DNA of 64,000 nucleotides from Adiantum capillus-veneris (GCA_014529385.2 CM043954.1:96055247-96119246); one strand, 5' to 3'; shown: positions 1 to 12,009, counted from the first letter of the stretch. Numbers and translations are program-made. The notes: generated from the sequence alone by a model not told the origin.

Positions 1-445
1 CCCAAAGAGCTTTGTAAGGATTTAGCTTGGAAGCTACTAAAGGAATGTGAACCTTATTCTCTAATTGGACGAAATCTCTACAAGCTAGGTAAGGACGATA
101 TTCGTAGACACTGTGCTCATGAGGATTAATATTTGATAATACTACAAGAAGCACATATGGGCATAGCTGGAGGATATTTCTTGGGGGAACTAACTGCTAG
201 AAGGTGTTGCAATCAAGCTATTGGTGGCCCACCTTATTCAAGGATGCATCACTTTTTGCAAAAGGGTGCGATGAATGCCAACATTACAAAACCACACAAT
301 GGAAGGATAAGCTACCCTTACAGCCTATTAAAGTGACCCAACCATTTGAAAAATGGGGTTTAGACTTTGTAGGTGTGGATGGGTTTCCTAACCTCATCTT
401 ATCTTATTGCAAACATAGCGAGAATCATGATCCATCCAGGGGATG
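1..445 (+). pseudogene. Ty3/Gypsy integrase fragment (H2C2 zinc domain and start of core)
   Basis: The window opens inside a Gypsy polyprotein. Frame 1 reads a pre-integrase segment (LYKLGKDDIRRHC), a TAA, then EAHMGIAGGYF with the first histidine of the integrase N-terminal zinc domain. The second half (YWWPTLFKDASLF, GCDECQHYK) continues in another frame, so at least one frameshift lies near 215. The end reads FEKWGLDFVG, the start of the catalytic core with its first aspartate. Nothing of the rest of the core is seen. The normal role is binding and joining of retroelement cDNA ends to the genome. The copy is truncated on both sides and cannot work. Confidence 0.8.
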
Positions 446-1263
446 AAGCTGACTCGACTAGTGCATAGAGGCTACAAGAGGGTGTCAATCTCTTGGAAAA
501 CAACAGACAACTCGCATCTAACACAAGCTACACTCAAATGACCAAAGTCATCAAAAGCTAGTCACTAATCGACAAACAAAACATGACTGTTACAACATCA
601 ATGAATGTTACAAAAATTCTAGGACAAGTATATAAGACCTAAGTACACATGCTTATGGTCTCAAACCTCACTTTTGATGAAGTGCAAAAATGCAATTATT
701 AACAACAATGAGTTTTTGACCTTGTTGTTTTTGACCACGAATGCATCTAAATGCTTAGCAATGATGCCCCAATACCTCACCTATGCTTATTTTGTGATTT
801 TCTAGATTAAATTCCTACTTATGATGAGATTAGGCAGTGGGTCGATGATGCCAAAAGCTACGGTTTACCATGATATGTTTACGTCAATGCGTAGAGCTCT
901 TACCTGTGGTTGCAACACAATAGACGACACTGCAATGTGACAACCGACAAGGGAGTAGGAAGCATGAGAAGGAGAGAAGTGAGCCCCGGTAGCTTACGAT
1001 GTGTATTACTTATCCAAAACTTAATAATAACTTACAAAATTGGCTTTTATACCTTAGCCAAGGTTGCTTTGGTAAAAAACTAATCATCTGGGAGCTCTAA
1101 CTAAGGATAATTGATACAATATGGAAGCTTATAGCTCCGGCTCATGGATTACACTATCCACTTGGAAAATAGGAGTTACAATATTCTCGATTTATCAAAA
1201 GAATAAGTGTTTTTACAATAAAAGCTCCCAAAAAATGTTACATGGGTTAGCTTGCTGCTAACA
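446..1263 (-). repeat. Probable 3' LTR of a minus-strand Gypsy element (left edge not fixed)
   Basis: No gene is seen here. The right boundary is supported at 1263: the plus strand ends ...GCTGCTAACA, so the minus strand starts TGTTAGCAGC, directly followed by a pyrimidine tract that is a PPT on the minus strand. I could not locate the other LTR edge, so the leftmost part may be unrelated to the LTR. Confidence 0.5.
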
Positions 1264-1276
1264 TTCCCCCCTCCTC
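1264..1276 (-). other. Polypurine tract of minus-strand element E
   Basis: The plus strand reads TTCCCCCCTCCTC, i.e. GAGGAGGGGGGAA on the minus strand, abutting a TGTTAGC LTR start. This is the expected plus-strand primer site before a 3' LTR, and it sits about 230 bp after the end of the accessory ORF described next. Confidence 0.6.
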
Positions 1277-1499
1277 GACTGTGTCGTCCCTTGACATAGT
1301 TTCATGGATTGAAATAATCTTTGGGTTGACGGTTGACAAGGCGGTCTTTACATGCTTGTAGAGATTTCTGCTATCTGATGCGTTGTTCTTTCTTAGGGAC
1401 GTGGAGAAAGTGAATAGTGCCTTTATTTTTGAGTTTTATGGTTGAATAGCTGACAAACCTTGTTACTGTCACATTGCTGATCAACACTGGTCCGAATAT

Positions 1500-3593
1500 C
1501 TTTGTTCACCATGTGAAGAATCCTGTGGTAAAAGCTTCTTCAAATGCCAACATATTGCTTGATGGCAAGAGCATACATATAGCGTAGAAGCCGTAGAGGA
1601 CTTCTTCTGAAGGTTGTCCACTCAAATTGTAGCACAAGACTTTGTTACCTTCTAAGAATGACATCCATGGGGCTCCTGCTTGCTCAAGCTCATGAAAAAC
1701 TTGAATGCATGTGAGGAGCATTTTGCAGATTTTACATAGCATTGCATATGAGAGGTCAGGGAGGCTCTTGAAGAAGTTCATGGCGCCCGTTAGGGTTTTC
1801 ACCATGTATTCCTCAGTTGTGGATCCATGCTCTGGAGCTGGCAGTCTTGGATAGTTGAGCCAAGTTGGTATCTTCTTCCTCAATGCTTCACGTGGTGGCC
1901 ATGTCCTTACCCTTGGTACATGACAAAATGTTGGATCCTTCTGTATTGATGCAAGTGCCCTTGTAAAAAAGATAAGATACCTTGAGATTTTGTTGAGCTA
2001 GTTTTTTCCCCATTTGAGGTGGAGAGCATCTGACCCCTCTTCTTGCATATCTTTGTAAATTCTTTCTTTGACTTGTAGTAGCTCCACCTTTATCAAAGGG
2101 TAGGGCAGCAAGTGTTGATGCCATTGAGAATTAATTTGGTAGGAAGTGAGCTGTGTTACATTGGCTGAGTGAAGAACTCTCAACTCCCAATCCATTTCCT
2201 CTTTCCATTCAACATCTACTTCATGGACAATCAATTCTTTAAGTGCATCTTCTTCATCTTTTGAAAGCTAGACCATTGGCACTTGTTCCTCTTCGGTGAT
2301 TGATACTTGGAATTTAAAATCTCATGTTTGCCCTTCTGTTGGCTGTGTTTCCATATTTGCAAAGGAGACTGATGGTATGTCTATCTTTGGTTGTTCAGAG
2401 GTACTTGCCTCCTCTTGAGCTTCCACATGCCCTTCTCTTAGCAGCTGGTTGGCTCTCTTTAGATCCTCTATCTCCTTGAGCAATTGCTCTTCTCTTTGTA
2501 CACGCATTAAGGCGAGGTCTCGTGTTTGTGCCTGTTCTAGCTTCAACTCAAGTTCCAGGGGTCGTTTCTCTTTTCCAAAGTCTTGTAGACTTCATATGTC
2601 CCCTTGAGTGAAGCCACGACTAGGTTTTCCCTGATTTGCTTTAGGAATGTCGCTTGGTCATTGATTCGTTGCTCTGTGTATTGCAATAGCATTTGCTAAA
2701 TTTAATTGCACTTGGAGCTTTTGTACTGACTCAGTAGTGCTCAAAAGTTTGTTTGTTACTTCAGTCAACTGTTGGTCTTTACTTTTACATGCATCTGATA
2801 GATTTGTGAGAAGCTCTCCTAAATCTTCCATCTCTTTTTGTTGCCTTTCCTTGACAATTTGGTGTTGCTCTGCTTCATTTTTAAGGTCTTTGATCTAGCC
2901 TTAAAGATTCTCAATGATGTTCATTCTGTCTTCAAGCTCGCCTTGAAGAGCATCAATTACCTTTTCCAACTCTCAAGCTTTGGCACTGTGGCTAAGAGCT
3001 ACTGTTCGCATCTTTTCTATCATCATCTATATTTGCTTTGCACACTCATTAACCTAGATGATCACTTCATCAGTAGTTTCCCATTCTTCATATTCTATCT
3101 GAGGTTGCTTAGAAGTTCTAGCAGATTCAGCTTGCGTCTCTTTAGACTGTTCAATGGATTCTGCTTGAAGCTTTGTAGATGGTTCATCTTATTCTGCTTG
3201 TGTTGTTGTAGAAGGTCCAACTTCATCTTTGTCTATTTCCTTGGGTTGTTCATATCTGCCTGCCTCTTCTTGTTTCTCTTTCCCTTTTGTTTCCTCACCT
3301 TCATTGGATTTGGCAGTTGGTGAAGGGCTTGGACTAGGCATGGGTTGGTCTTCTTGTTTAGTGGCGGATGAAGTGGTCTTGGAGACATCTCTCCTTGTTC
3401 ATGTTGTGGTTCACGTTGTTGTGCAGCTTCTGTTTGCCTTTGTTGCGCAACCGACTCTTCTCTTGCTTTCCTTTACGCTTCTAGAGCTTCTTGTATCTTC
3501 AAGGCGAATGCTGGCACTGGGACTTCTCAGACGCCATCCAGGCCAAAGGGTAAACGGAAGCGGGTTCAGTGGAAGTATTATGGGTAGTTCCAT
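1500..3593 (-). pseudogene. Decayed retroelement accessory ORF with conserved C-terminal domain (copy E)
   Basis: Read from right to left, this contains an acidic, Lys/Glu/Gln/Thr-rich linker (about 3400-3050), a coiled-coil stretch (about 2546-2400, heptad-like EEQLLKEIEDLKRANQLL), then a C-terminal domain (2234-1506). Landmarks of that domain are FCHVPRVRTW, WLNYPRLPAPE, YMVKTLTG, PDLS, KICKMLL and FEEAFTTGFFT. The same series occurs at the end of the accessory ORF of Gypsy-B (42831-43521), in the same order and with comparable spacing. In both copies the ORF is the last coding unit before a PPT and 3' LTR. The E copy has an in-frame TAG near 1998, where the homologue has Trp, plus other breaks. 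It lacks the N-terminal domain seen in Gypsy-B. I do not recognise a named family with confidence. Confidence 0.65.
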
Positions 3594-4405
3594 CTCAAAA
3601 TTCGGTCAAGGATTTTTCCGCTGGTCTTCGAATCAGACGGTGGATTTTACCAATAGTTTTCGTAGCAGACGCTGGATTTTTCCACTCAGGGGTTGGTGTC
3701 ACTTGGCTGGACGACCCTTGGAATTAGAATTGCCAGGGTGTCAAGCACTCAACAACCCAGCACTAGAAGAATCAGATGGTGGATTTTTTTCAGTCCGACT
3801 TGGTGTCTTTTGGCTGGATGCCCTTGGAACTACAACTATAGGGGTGTCAAGCACTCAACGAGCAAAATTCCGAAAGAATCAGACGGTGGATTTTTTTCTC
3901 AGAAATTTTGGAATCTTGCCAAAATTTAAGAAAGGAGGGAAGGATGTAGATGGCGGAGACAGTCTCACTAGGTGGGAACCGGCTCCTGTGAGACGAACAA
4001 CGGATCAATCAATAATTACCATGAGAGTTACCACAATAACTCCCAAGGCATATAAATAGGACCCATTACATTGTAATTGGGTTGGCATTTGTCGGCTGTA
4101 CTTCTGCTTAGCTTTTGATTCATAATCCTTAGTTCCCAAGCTGATCCCGAGCTACATTATCTCCATCTGTAATCTTTCATCTATAATCCTAAACATAGCA
4201 GTCCAATGTACTTCAACCATACATACTTTGTACTCATTCTCTCTGAATCTGAACATCATTCTCAGTACTTCAGTCTGTTTCTCATTTCAGTAGATGTATT
4301 CCAGTTCAGTTTCTATTTCCTTTTCCAGTTCTACTGTTTGAACTAACACATCACCAGTAGCTGTAAACTTCTAACACTAGAATCAGCTATCTAAAGAGAT
4401 CAGCT
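3594..4405. repeat. Gene-free block: short tandem repeats, then LTR-like promoter sequence
   Basis: A motif GAATCAGACGGTGGATTTT recurs at 3630, 3769 (one substitution) and 3876. Between copies a shared passage includes TTGGCTGGA and GTGTCAAGCACTCAAC, so this is a degenerate tandem repeat with 139- and 107-bp steps. Downstream, CATATAAATAGG near 4049 looks like a plus-strand TATA box, followed by T/C-rich sequence ending GAACTAACA near 4357, which resembles an LTR end. I found no partner LTR. The long plus-strand open frame over 3229-4059 is treated as chance because it overlaps the accessory ORF in antisense and this repeat. Confidence 0.45.
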
Positions 4406-4845
4406 CTAATTCCACATTCCCATTGTCTTCTTCATGTCTTCATCACTTTTCTCATCAAAATCATCATCCAAAGATTGCTTTCTAGCCATATCAAACCTCT
4501 TCTTATCACCTCTTCTATTGTAGAGAGTGATGGTACCATGTCCCCAATCCTTTACAGCTTTGGTTGCCTTAACCATGGTCTTCCAAGGATGAGAGAAAAA
4601 GCACCAATACCCACGGGCATAACATGGCAATTGACCAGAACTTTAACATCATATACATCCACCTCCAAGTCCTTCATAACTCTCAAGAACCTCACCCTTG
4701 ATTGGTTGGCAAGCTTTATGCAAAAAATTGAACTGTTCACCATGTTGAGTCCCAACTTTGATACACAAGCTTGAGTAATAACACATACCTGTGCACCTCC
4801 ATCAATATAAGCCTCTCCAATGCACTTCCTCTTATGTCATGCATC
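4406..4845 (-). pseudogene. Gypsy aspartic protease remnant
   Basis: Minus-strand translation gives YIDGGAQVCVITQ near 4820-4780, the retropepsin active-site strand with DGGA where many families have DSGA or DTGA. It is followed by VMPVGIGAFSLILGRPW near 4610-4575, the conserved ILGRPW end of the fold. A downstream stretch to 4406 (WGHGTITLYNRRGDKKRF) is the usual protease tail. Retropepsin cleaves the Gag-Pol polyprotein. The reading frame is interrupted between these blocks. It follows the gag remnant on the same strand; the expected RT is absent to the left, so pol was deleted or replaced. Confidence 0.75.
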
Positions 4846-4889
4846 CATAGTAGGGTATATATCAGGTAGCTCATTCAAAGACACCACTC

Positions 4890-6183
4890 TCACCGACCCC
4901 TTGCAGGCTCCTTCTTCATGGGGTTGACTACATGCTTCCATTGCCTCTTTAACTTAGGACACATCTCCATGAGTTGCCCAAAGGTAACATCCGCCTTTCT
5001 ACCCACCAAATCATCCCTTAAACTATAATTTGGTTGCACTTCTCCCAAAGCAAAGTCGGATGCTTTGTAATGTTGCTTGGGTTTTCTCTTCTTCTTCTCT
5101 TTACCTGTACCTGTTTCAACCTGTTTCCCTCTTTGATGGCTGGGACTTGCATCACTCATATCATGATCTCTTGTAACCCTCTTACCTATAGGTATGACCA
5201 TAGCTCCCGAATCATCCTCTTCTTTCTCCAAACAGATCAGGCTTACCACCTTTGTTTTGCCCTTCTCTTCAGTTGTCAAACCACTTGGCCCTACTTCCCC
5301 TTTAATTTCAATACCATAATCTTGAGCTTGAGAAGGAAGCTATGAAGGAAGAGGAAACATGTCACCACCCATTCTCTTTGGCTTGTCACATTGAGAGCTT
5401 TTATGACCCCATTCACCACAATTGTAGCATTGAAACATATCCCCTCTTCCAGCCATGCCTCTTCCTCTACCACCTGTAAACCCCTTGTTGCTTCCATATC
5501 CACGTGCATATTCATAGCTTTGAACTCTTCCACCTCCCATCATAAGCACACTAAGATTCTACAACCTCTTGCATCTCCTTGCAAAAAGCATTCACATCAT
5601 GAGAAGCTTGTTGATCATAACCTGGCTCCCTGATGAGGACCCTTGGTTGCTCTACAACTTTCACTTCAACATTTGGCTTGAAATTGATTCCAAGTTGATG
5701 AAGACGCTCTGCTTTCCACTCTTTATTCTTTGCAATTTCAACTGCCTCATCAAAGGTCCTTCCTTGGCTGCCTAAGCTCTACCTTCAAGTGTAGGTTACT
5801 CCTCAAGCTTGCAAGAAACCTATCCTTCTTCAACATGGCTGGAGGAATTTTAGCCCCCAAAGATGTACATCACTTTGTCCATAACGCATTGAATGCCTTC
5901 ACAAAGTCTTCTATGGTCTGACCTTCACCCTGTACCAAGCCATGAATAGACTGCCATACCTTTTGTGGGTCTTCCACCTGCTGAAACTGTGTAAGTAAAT
6001 CATGTCTTACCATTTCATAAGTCATAACTTGAGGAGGTTGGGCTGATTGTAGCTCCTTTTCGTAGCCTTCCAACCATTCCCTAGCATCTCCCTTCAAACA
6101 GAAGTAGAAGATTCGTAGCACCAACGCTGGGTCTTGCTTGTCAGCAAGAAGGCAAGCAAACTCCATTCTCTCAGGGAACTTTC
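4890..6183 (-). pseudogene. Gypsy gag remnant with CCHC zinc knuckle
   Basis: The minus strand carries a retrotransposon capsid segment at about 6166-5870 (LKGDAREWLEGYEKEL, VWQSIHGLVQGEGQTIEDFVKAF). It continues, after a break near 5870, as PPAMLKKDRFLASL and EAVEIAKNKEWKAERL. A CX2CX4HX4C zinc knuckle (CYNCGEWGHKSSQC) lies around 5440-5390, and a Lys-rich linker at 5279-4890. Gag builds the particle and binds RNA. Several stops and frame changes show decay. Together with the protease this is the 5' part of an older minus-strand Gypsy, whose 5' LTR was then split by Gypsy-A. It may be the same element as accessory ORF copy E, minus the pol genes; the LTR ends do not let me prove it. Confidence 0.75.
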
Positions 6184-6269
6184 GGCATTTGATTTTCCAC
6201 TAAACTATGAAAAACTAAATGCCATGTCTTCCAAAACCTGTAAATGAAGGTAACTTGAAGCGATTCCTC

Positions 6270-6283
6270 GCTGGCGGGCACCA
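6270..6283 (-). other. Putative primer-binding site of the older minus-strand Gypsy
   Basis: The minus strand reads TGGTGCCCGCCAGCG just inside a CA-ending LTR boundary at 6290 (CCCAACA), and the gag remnant follows at the expected short distance. TGGTGCC is typical of tRNA 3' end complements. I cannot name the tRNA. Confidence 0.5.
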
Positions 6284-6289
6284 AAACAC

Positions 6290-6815
6290 TGTTGGGAAAC
6301 AAGCAAACTGGAACACCTCTATAGCAATGTCATCGAAGAGAGTTGAAAGAGCACTACAAGAACATCAAAAGCTTTGGAAAATCCCTTTGTAACATCACAA
6401 GTCCAACAAGAGTAGTCCCCTTGGGAATTTACTAACCGTCGCCCACCCAAGAGACTATGTCACATAGGAGCAAAACCTTACCAAAGCATGGATTTACAAC
6501 ACACACTGACCAATGCATATGAAGACAAGGGCCTCCCATTTCATTATTGAGCATCACAAACCCACAACTTCAACATCAATTTCACAATTCATAGATACAC
6601 GCCCTCCCAATCTGTCTGCACACAATTTGCCACTAGGCTGCCATAGCCATAACCCTGCAGAGAACTAGTCGTAACCTGAAGAGCACAACTCCAATTCGGG
6701 CACTTTAAAGCTTGAAAAATACAAAAGATGCAAATAGGGAGCTGTCCCAACACGACTACACGTAGAGTAGGCAAGGCAAGGGCAAAAGTTGCACCATAAA
6801 TCATCAAGAAGGCAC
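6290..6815 (-). repeat. Partial 5' LTR of the older minus-strand Gypsy, split by Gypsy-A
   Basis: The sequence starts TGTTGGGAAAC on the plus strand next to the primer site and runs without a gene to 6815, where Gypsy-A begins. The 4 bp GCAC at 6812-6815 recurs at 18310-18313, so the remaining part of this LTR should resume at 18310. Its far end was not identified. Confidence 0.5.
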
Positions 6816-7038
6816 TGACGGTTGGTTTTCGAAACCGTGACTGTGAGAACCACACCCTAAGGAAGGGAAGGCTTGTTACCAAAAGAGAGAAAAAAAAAAC
6901 AAAAAAGGCTCTTTACCATTCACCATCCAGACCCCCCCCCCCCAAGGATAACCAGTAGTGGGACGCCCCTAGTTAGGCCACACACCCTCCATCACCAGAA
7001 GACGAATCACTCTCTCTCCTACTCCTCGGCTCCACCAA

Positions 7039-7602
<564 letters not shown>

Positions 7603-8546
7603 GACTATCCCCCCCCCCCGTTCTTGGCAGGCCCCCCTCGCTCTCTATCAGGCGGTCTCTCCCTGGCCCTCGCGGGCGCTGTGAACACCACTCAACCCCT
7701 CCCCTATCCTCTCATACCCCCTCCCCCCTCTCTAACACTCACCCCCCCTCTCCCTGGCTCTCTGTGCGCACATGCCGCAGGCAGGCCCCCCGCTCTTTGT
7801 CGGACGCCTCCGCAGCCCGAAGGGGCACACACAGTACACCTACACACACACACACACCCGAGCGCATGCACCCCTCTCTCACACCCCATTCACCTCCCCC
7901 CCCCCCCTCTGCGTCGCCACAACATCGTCGAAAAAAAACAGAAAAAAAAATAAAAAATAAATATACTATAACCCCCCCCGTTCCCACGCACACATACGCG
8001 CACACACATATACATATACAAATACACACACACACACTCACGCTTACCCATTCATACATATACACACACGCCTGCCCAATGCACCCATACATACCACGCA
8101 CTGGAAAAATACAAAAGAAGAAGAAGAAACTTCACGCCATCGACATCGACGAAAGAAAGGAGGACGACCCGGATCACGCGACACCAACAACGAAAAGAAC
8201 AAAGGCGTCGAAGGCATGCCCTGACCGACCCCAAAAAGACGTACAGCTACACCGACGCACCCGCAAGCTGCCATTCATCGGCATCACGCAACCACGACAC
8301 CATTTTTAGTAAACTGTAGGTTATCATCATCATTTTCCAGTTTTCACCCAAGCCTTGTAAAATTCCCAATTTGTAAATTCCCTCTCTCTAGGTGATGGTC
8401 ACAAAGGCCCACCTAGAGGTTTTCATTTTTAATAACTCCCAAGACAAAGCAAGGGTCAACCACACCGGACCCACCGCCTTGCTTTGTCTCCCCAATTAGC
8501 TTACCCTAATCAAACCGAGATTATCCTAATCCAAGCAGCCAACACC

Positions 8547-8594
8547 TATAAAAGGGCACTGAGAGGTCACTATGGGGGGGGGGGGGGGGGGGGG
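8547..8594 (+). promoter_or_regulatory. LTR core promoter: TATA box followed by a 21-nt poly-G run
   Basis: CCTATAAAAGGGC supplies a TATA box at 8547-8554. An uninterrupted run of 21 G follows at 8574-8594. Plant transcription usually starts about 25-35 bp after a TATA box, so the RNA start is predicted at the edge of or inside the G run. The same arrangement, with 25 G, is in the right LTR. Confidence 0.7.
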
Positions 8595-8941
8595 CAGTTC
8601 ATGAGAGTTCAGCACTTGGTAGAGTTTTAGTGGGAGGAATTGACACTATTGGCATCACGGGGAGGGGACTTGTGTGATGGTTTGTTTTGGGAATTGCACC
8701 ATGTAAAGGGAGCAACGTCCAGCTCTCGACTCCAATGGTCGATGCACACACACATACACATTCTTGGTAGCAAGTTTCACATCATCGAGTCGTCTTTAGA
8801 GAACACACCAAGTAGATTCACCATCTCTTGTCGCTACCTCTCTATCACCACAGTGTGCCACCTTGCCAGAAAGAAGGTCATTGTAAATACTGCAAGAAAT
8901 AATTCTCCCTCACACCCCCGAGGGTTTTCATCATTTTTCAA

Positions 8942-8952
8942 TCTCTCTCTCC

Positions 8953-9020
<68 letters not shown>

Positions 9021-9051
9021 CCGTCTGTGTGTGTGTGTGTGTGTGTGTGTA
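8942..9051. repeat. (CT)n-(TG)n compound microsatellite
   Basis: About 75 bp of CT repeats are followed by CCCCGTC and about 24 bp of TG repeats. In the right LTR the CT part is reduced to a few repeats (about 18122-18135) while the TG part persists. Confidence 0.95.
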
Positions 9052-9207
9052 GGTTTGCGGTGTTCACATCACCGTGGTTTGCGTCCTAGCCGCTCAAAGC
9101 TAGGTGGTGCCCCTTGTTCGCTTTACCGTGATCGGCTCGAGGCGTGCCATCGGCTCCCGGTGTTTTAGAGGCCGTCGGGGTTTGTGTCTCGCTTTGCTTC
9201 CGTCATT

Positions 9208-9224
9208 TGGTGCCCCCACGGAGG
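9208..9224 (+). other. Putative primer-binding site of Gypsy-A
   Basis: TGGTGCCCCCACGGAGG begins 2 bp after the CA end of the 5' LTR. The position and TGG start fit a primer site, but I cannot match it to a specific plant tRNA with confidence. Confidence 0.5.
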
Positions 9225-10250
9225 AGGGCTTCTAAGAAACCTTCAGTTTACAATGCTGAAAGTGACGCACGCCATCAATCATGGACGAATGGCTGAAGGA
9301 ATTTTCTTAGTGGAGGATGGAAGAGGAGGAGAGTAAGGAGGCACTAGCCGCCTTCATTGAAGTACTACTACTGCCAGGCTGTAGTGTCGTCAGTATTCAA
9401 GAGGTAAGTTCCCCATCTCGTGTTGCTCGTTCTAACCACAAATTGAGAGTATCAGGTGGGAGGTCTATGAAGTGCTATCACTGTTGTCAACCAAAACACA
9501 TTGTCAATGAGTGCCAGCAATGAAGGTAGCGAAGGGGCTGAAATCATCTACATCGACATTTCCCGCGAAGAAGCATCCACATCAAAGGAGGAAAGAAAAC
9601 GGTGAGGCCTCTCTTCCCTAAGGAAACTGCAATCAAAGTTATAACCTCTACTCCAAAATGGCCTAAAGGGGCTGCTCGAGCCAAAGGTAAGGAAAGGTGA
9701 AGAAGCCAGTCTGGAAACACATGACCCCAAAGGGAGAAGCATCTGGCCAAGCAAGTGCTTCAAGCTCAGAGAGCCGGGTCGTACTCAGCTTGCCAAAGAG
9801 GAAGTCATCTGAAGCTAGCGGAGGAAGGTCGCCTACCGATTCGCATGACGCATGCGAGTACTACCAGTCCACTTCGACAATCCTGAAGAAGAAGTGGTAA
9901 GAAGATTCGCGTGTCCTAAGGAAGAGTGGTTCGGCTACTGCTCTCGCTGTTTTGGAAGACGGGTAGAGGGTCTTCCTCCTCTCCCTGTACAACTTATCCT
10001 GAAGAAGCTCTCCACCATGGGTGAAACCCAGTGGACTGGAGACGAGTTGCAGCTGAATGGAGTGGAATTCATGCAATATGCTGACTACGGTAATTATTTG
10101 CAGTTGCTGCTAGCCAAAAGGTTGGGAGTGGTCAGACGCGTCGCCATCACCCCGTACGTACTGAGCGACGAAGGAAAGGTAGAGCCCATGAAAGGCGACG
10201 ACCTCCTGTGGATGTGCCAACTCATCAACACTGGCACGGTAAGAGTATAA
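9225..10250 (+). pseudogene. Gypsy-A ORF1 region upstream of gag, with a zinc knuckle
   Basis: Tat elements of the Ogre type have an ORF before gag, and this region sits in that place. At 9317-9523 a short frame ends in a CX2CX4HX4C knuckle (CYHCCQPKHIVNEC, about 9470-9511) directly before a stop. Other frames cover 9697-9900 (Ser/Lys-rich, basic) and 9852-10250, the longest (WFGYCSRCFGRR, WTGDELQLNGVEFMQYADYG, DDLLWMCQLI). The last has two extra cysteine pairs and no similarity I recognise. Frame changes between the blocks suggest one ORF broken by indels. The function is unknown; the knuckle suggests nucleic-acid binding. Confidence 0.55.
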
Positions 10251-10591
10251 TTAAGTACTCCACCCTCTGTGCATGATGGAAAACGGGCCGACAACATTCC
10301 CGTTCAGATTCCTGCAGCATATGCATGTGAATATCTATGTAGATAGGAAAATCTTCTACCAATAGAAGATCGTGTACCTATTCGGTGCGGCAGTGCTAGG
10401 AGAAATCCTTAATTCCCCAAACCTTATCATTCTCCCCATATTGGATTACCACCATTCCTTTAATGTTTCCATCTTTATCTTGTTTTAATCTATCCACCCA
10501 ACTCTGTAAAAAGCCTCTATGAGCCGCTACTATTGTTAGTATAACATTTTTTAAAAAAAGGAAAAAGTTTGTAATTTCCTAAATTACTACC
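10251..10591 (+). other. Spacer between Gypsy-A ORF1 and gag
   Basis: No coding signal is seen. The sequence is T-rich towards the end, and gag starts with ATG at 10592 in the context ACCATGGC. Confidence 0.5.
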
Positions 10592-11844
10592 ATGGCAAGT
10601 GTTTCTTTCCCCACATTCAGTGGAAAGAAAGGAGAAGATCTCACCACCGAAATTTTGGATGATTTCAACATTGCTTGTGTGGTCTCCAACAAAGATGATG
10701 ATGCTTCACGACTTCGAATTTTTCCTCTACTAATGAAAGTAGAGGCCAAGTCCTGGTACAATGCATTGCCCGAGGCTACCAAGAATGCATGGATGTGTTA
10801 CGGGCTGCCTTTGTTAAGAGGTTTGGTGGAGGCACAACCTCGGAGAAGCTATGGCCACTGACGGAATTGAAGCAGGGAGGTTTGTTAGAGTATGCCACCT
10901 ACGAGTCCAAGTTTGTGGATTTATGGGAGAGATGGGTTGCCTCACTGGAGGAAGGCAAAGGAGCGCCAAATTTCCTAAAGAAGGATCGTTTCATTGCTGG
11001 TCTGTGGTTGTCGCTTAGAGAGAAGGTGAAGGGAAGGTTTCCTGCAACATATGACTTGGCAGTAGAAGTAGCCCGCCTTAAAGACAAGAAGCTGCGCATG
11101 CAAGCGAGAGTAAACGAGTCAAAGGAAACAGGCTTGGCCCGACCAACCCCAGTGATTGCAACAGCCAGTCATAGAGCCCAACCACAAGAGGCATCAGAGG
11201 AGCAACAAGACTTGCTTAATCGCATCACTACCCAACTAGAGAGTTTATCCGTGCATCTGGTGCAGCAAGGGCATGCACCTGTTTGAAATCCAGAACAAGG
11301 AAGGGGACAATGAAGGCAGAACCAAGAGTACCACTGCTACAATTGCGGGGAAGACGACCATGGTATGTACTACTGCCCACATCCAAGGAGGCAAAATTTC
11401 AATAGAGGGGGGAGACAGAATCAGATCTCTCTGCCAAGGGCAAGACCACCACCACCCAGGCAACCAGGGCCGATCCCACCGGTCCAGATCCTTCGACCAC
11501 CTGTACAACAACAATCACCACCACAACCTCTTATTCCACCACTACCCCCACCACTTGCTGTAAACCAAGCGGTGAGTGTTATTAGCTTAGAGGCTAAAGG
11601 GAAGGAAAAGGTAGAAGAATCAGTTCGAGAGAAGCACAAAGGGAAAGCAAAGGTAGAAGAAGTGGATGCTATGGGAGTGAAGCGTGCCAGGCATGAGGAA
11701 GCCTCTCAAAGAGAAGAGAAAATGAAAGGGAAGGCCGAGTCTAGCAAGCAAGCAGCTAAGCCACGACGGAAGATAGACATCGTGGATTTCTCACTAGGTG
11801 AGTATGCAAAACCCTATGACTTAGTTCAGGATATGTTGATGTAG
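10592..11844 (+). pseudogene. Gypsy-A gag (capsid and CCHC zinc knuckle)
   Basis: The frame starts MASVSFPTFSGKKGEDL at 10592, a start typical of retrotransposon Gag. The capsid core includes AKSWYNALPE and, after a frameshift near 10787, AAFVKRFGGG, LLEYATYESKFVDLWERW and KKDRFIAGLWLSLREKVKG. Stops TGA at 11284 and 11311 precede a zinc knuckle CX2CX4HX4C (CYNCGEDDHGMYYC, 11335-11376) in the same frame. A proline-rich and then Lys/Glu-rich linker ends at 11844. Gag forms the virus-like particle and packages RNA. The frameshift and stops make this copy inactive. Confidence 0.88.
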
Positions 11845-12009
11845 GGCCCGAAGATAACTTGGTCCCAATTACTCCACCTTGCACCAAGAATGAGGAGGCA
11901 ATGGACAAAAATGGTGAGTACCAGGAAATCAAGACGAAGGATAGCTGGGGCTATCTCTGGAAGGGATCTCGAAAACATCCTATCAACTATGGATGCCCAC
12001 ATCAAGGGG

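Noticed and set aside
3229-4059. 276-codon plus-strand open frame
   Set aside because: Its first part is antisense to the accessory ORF copy E, whose minus-strand reading has a recognisable homologue; the rest crosses a tandem repeat. No domain is recognised.
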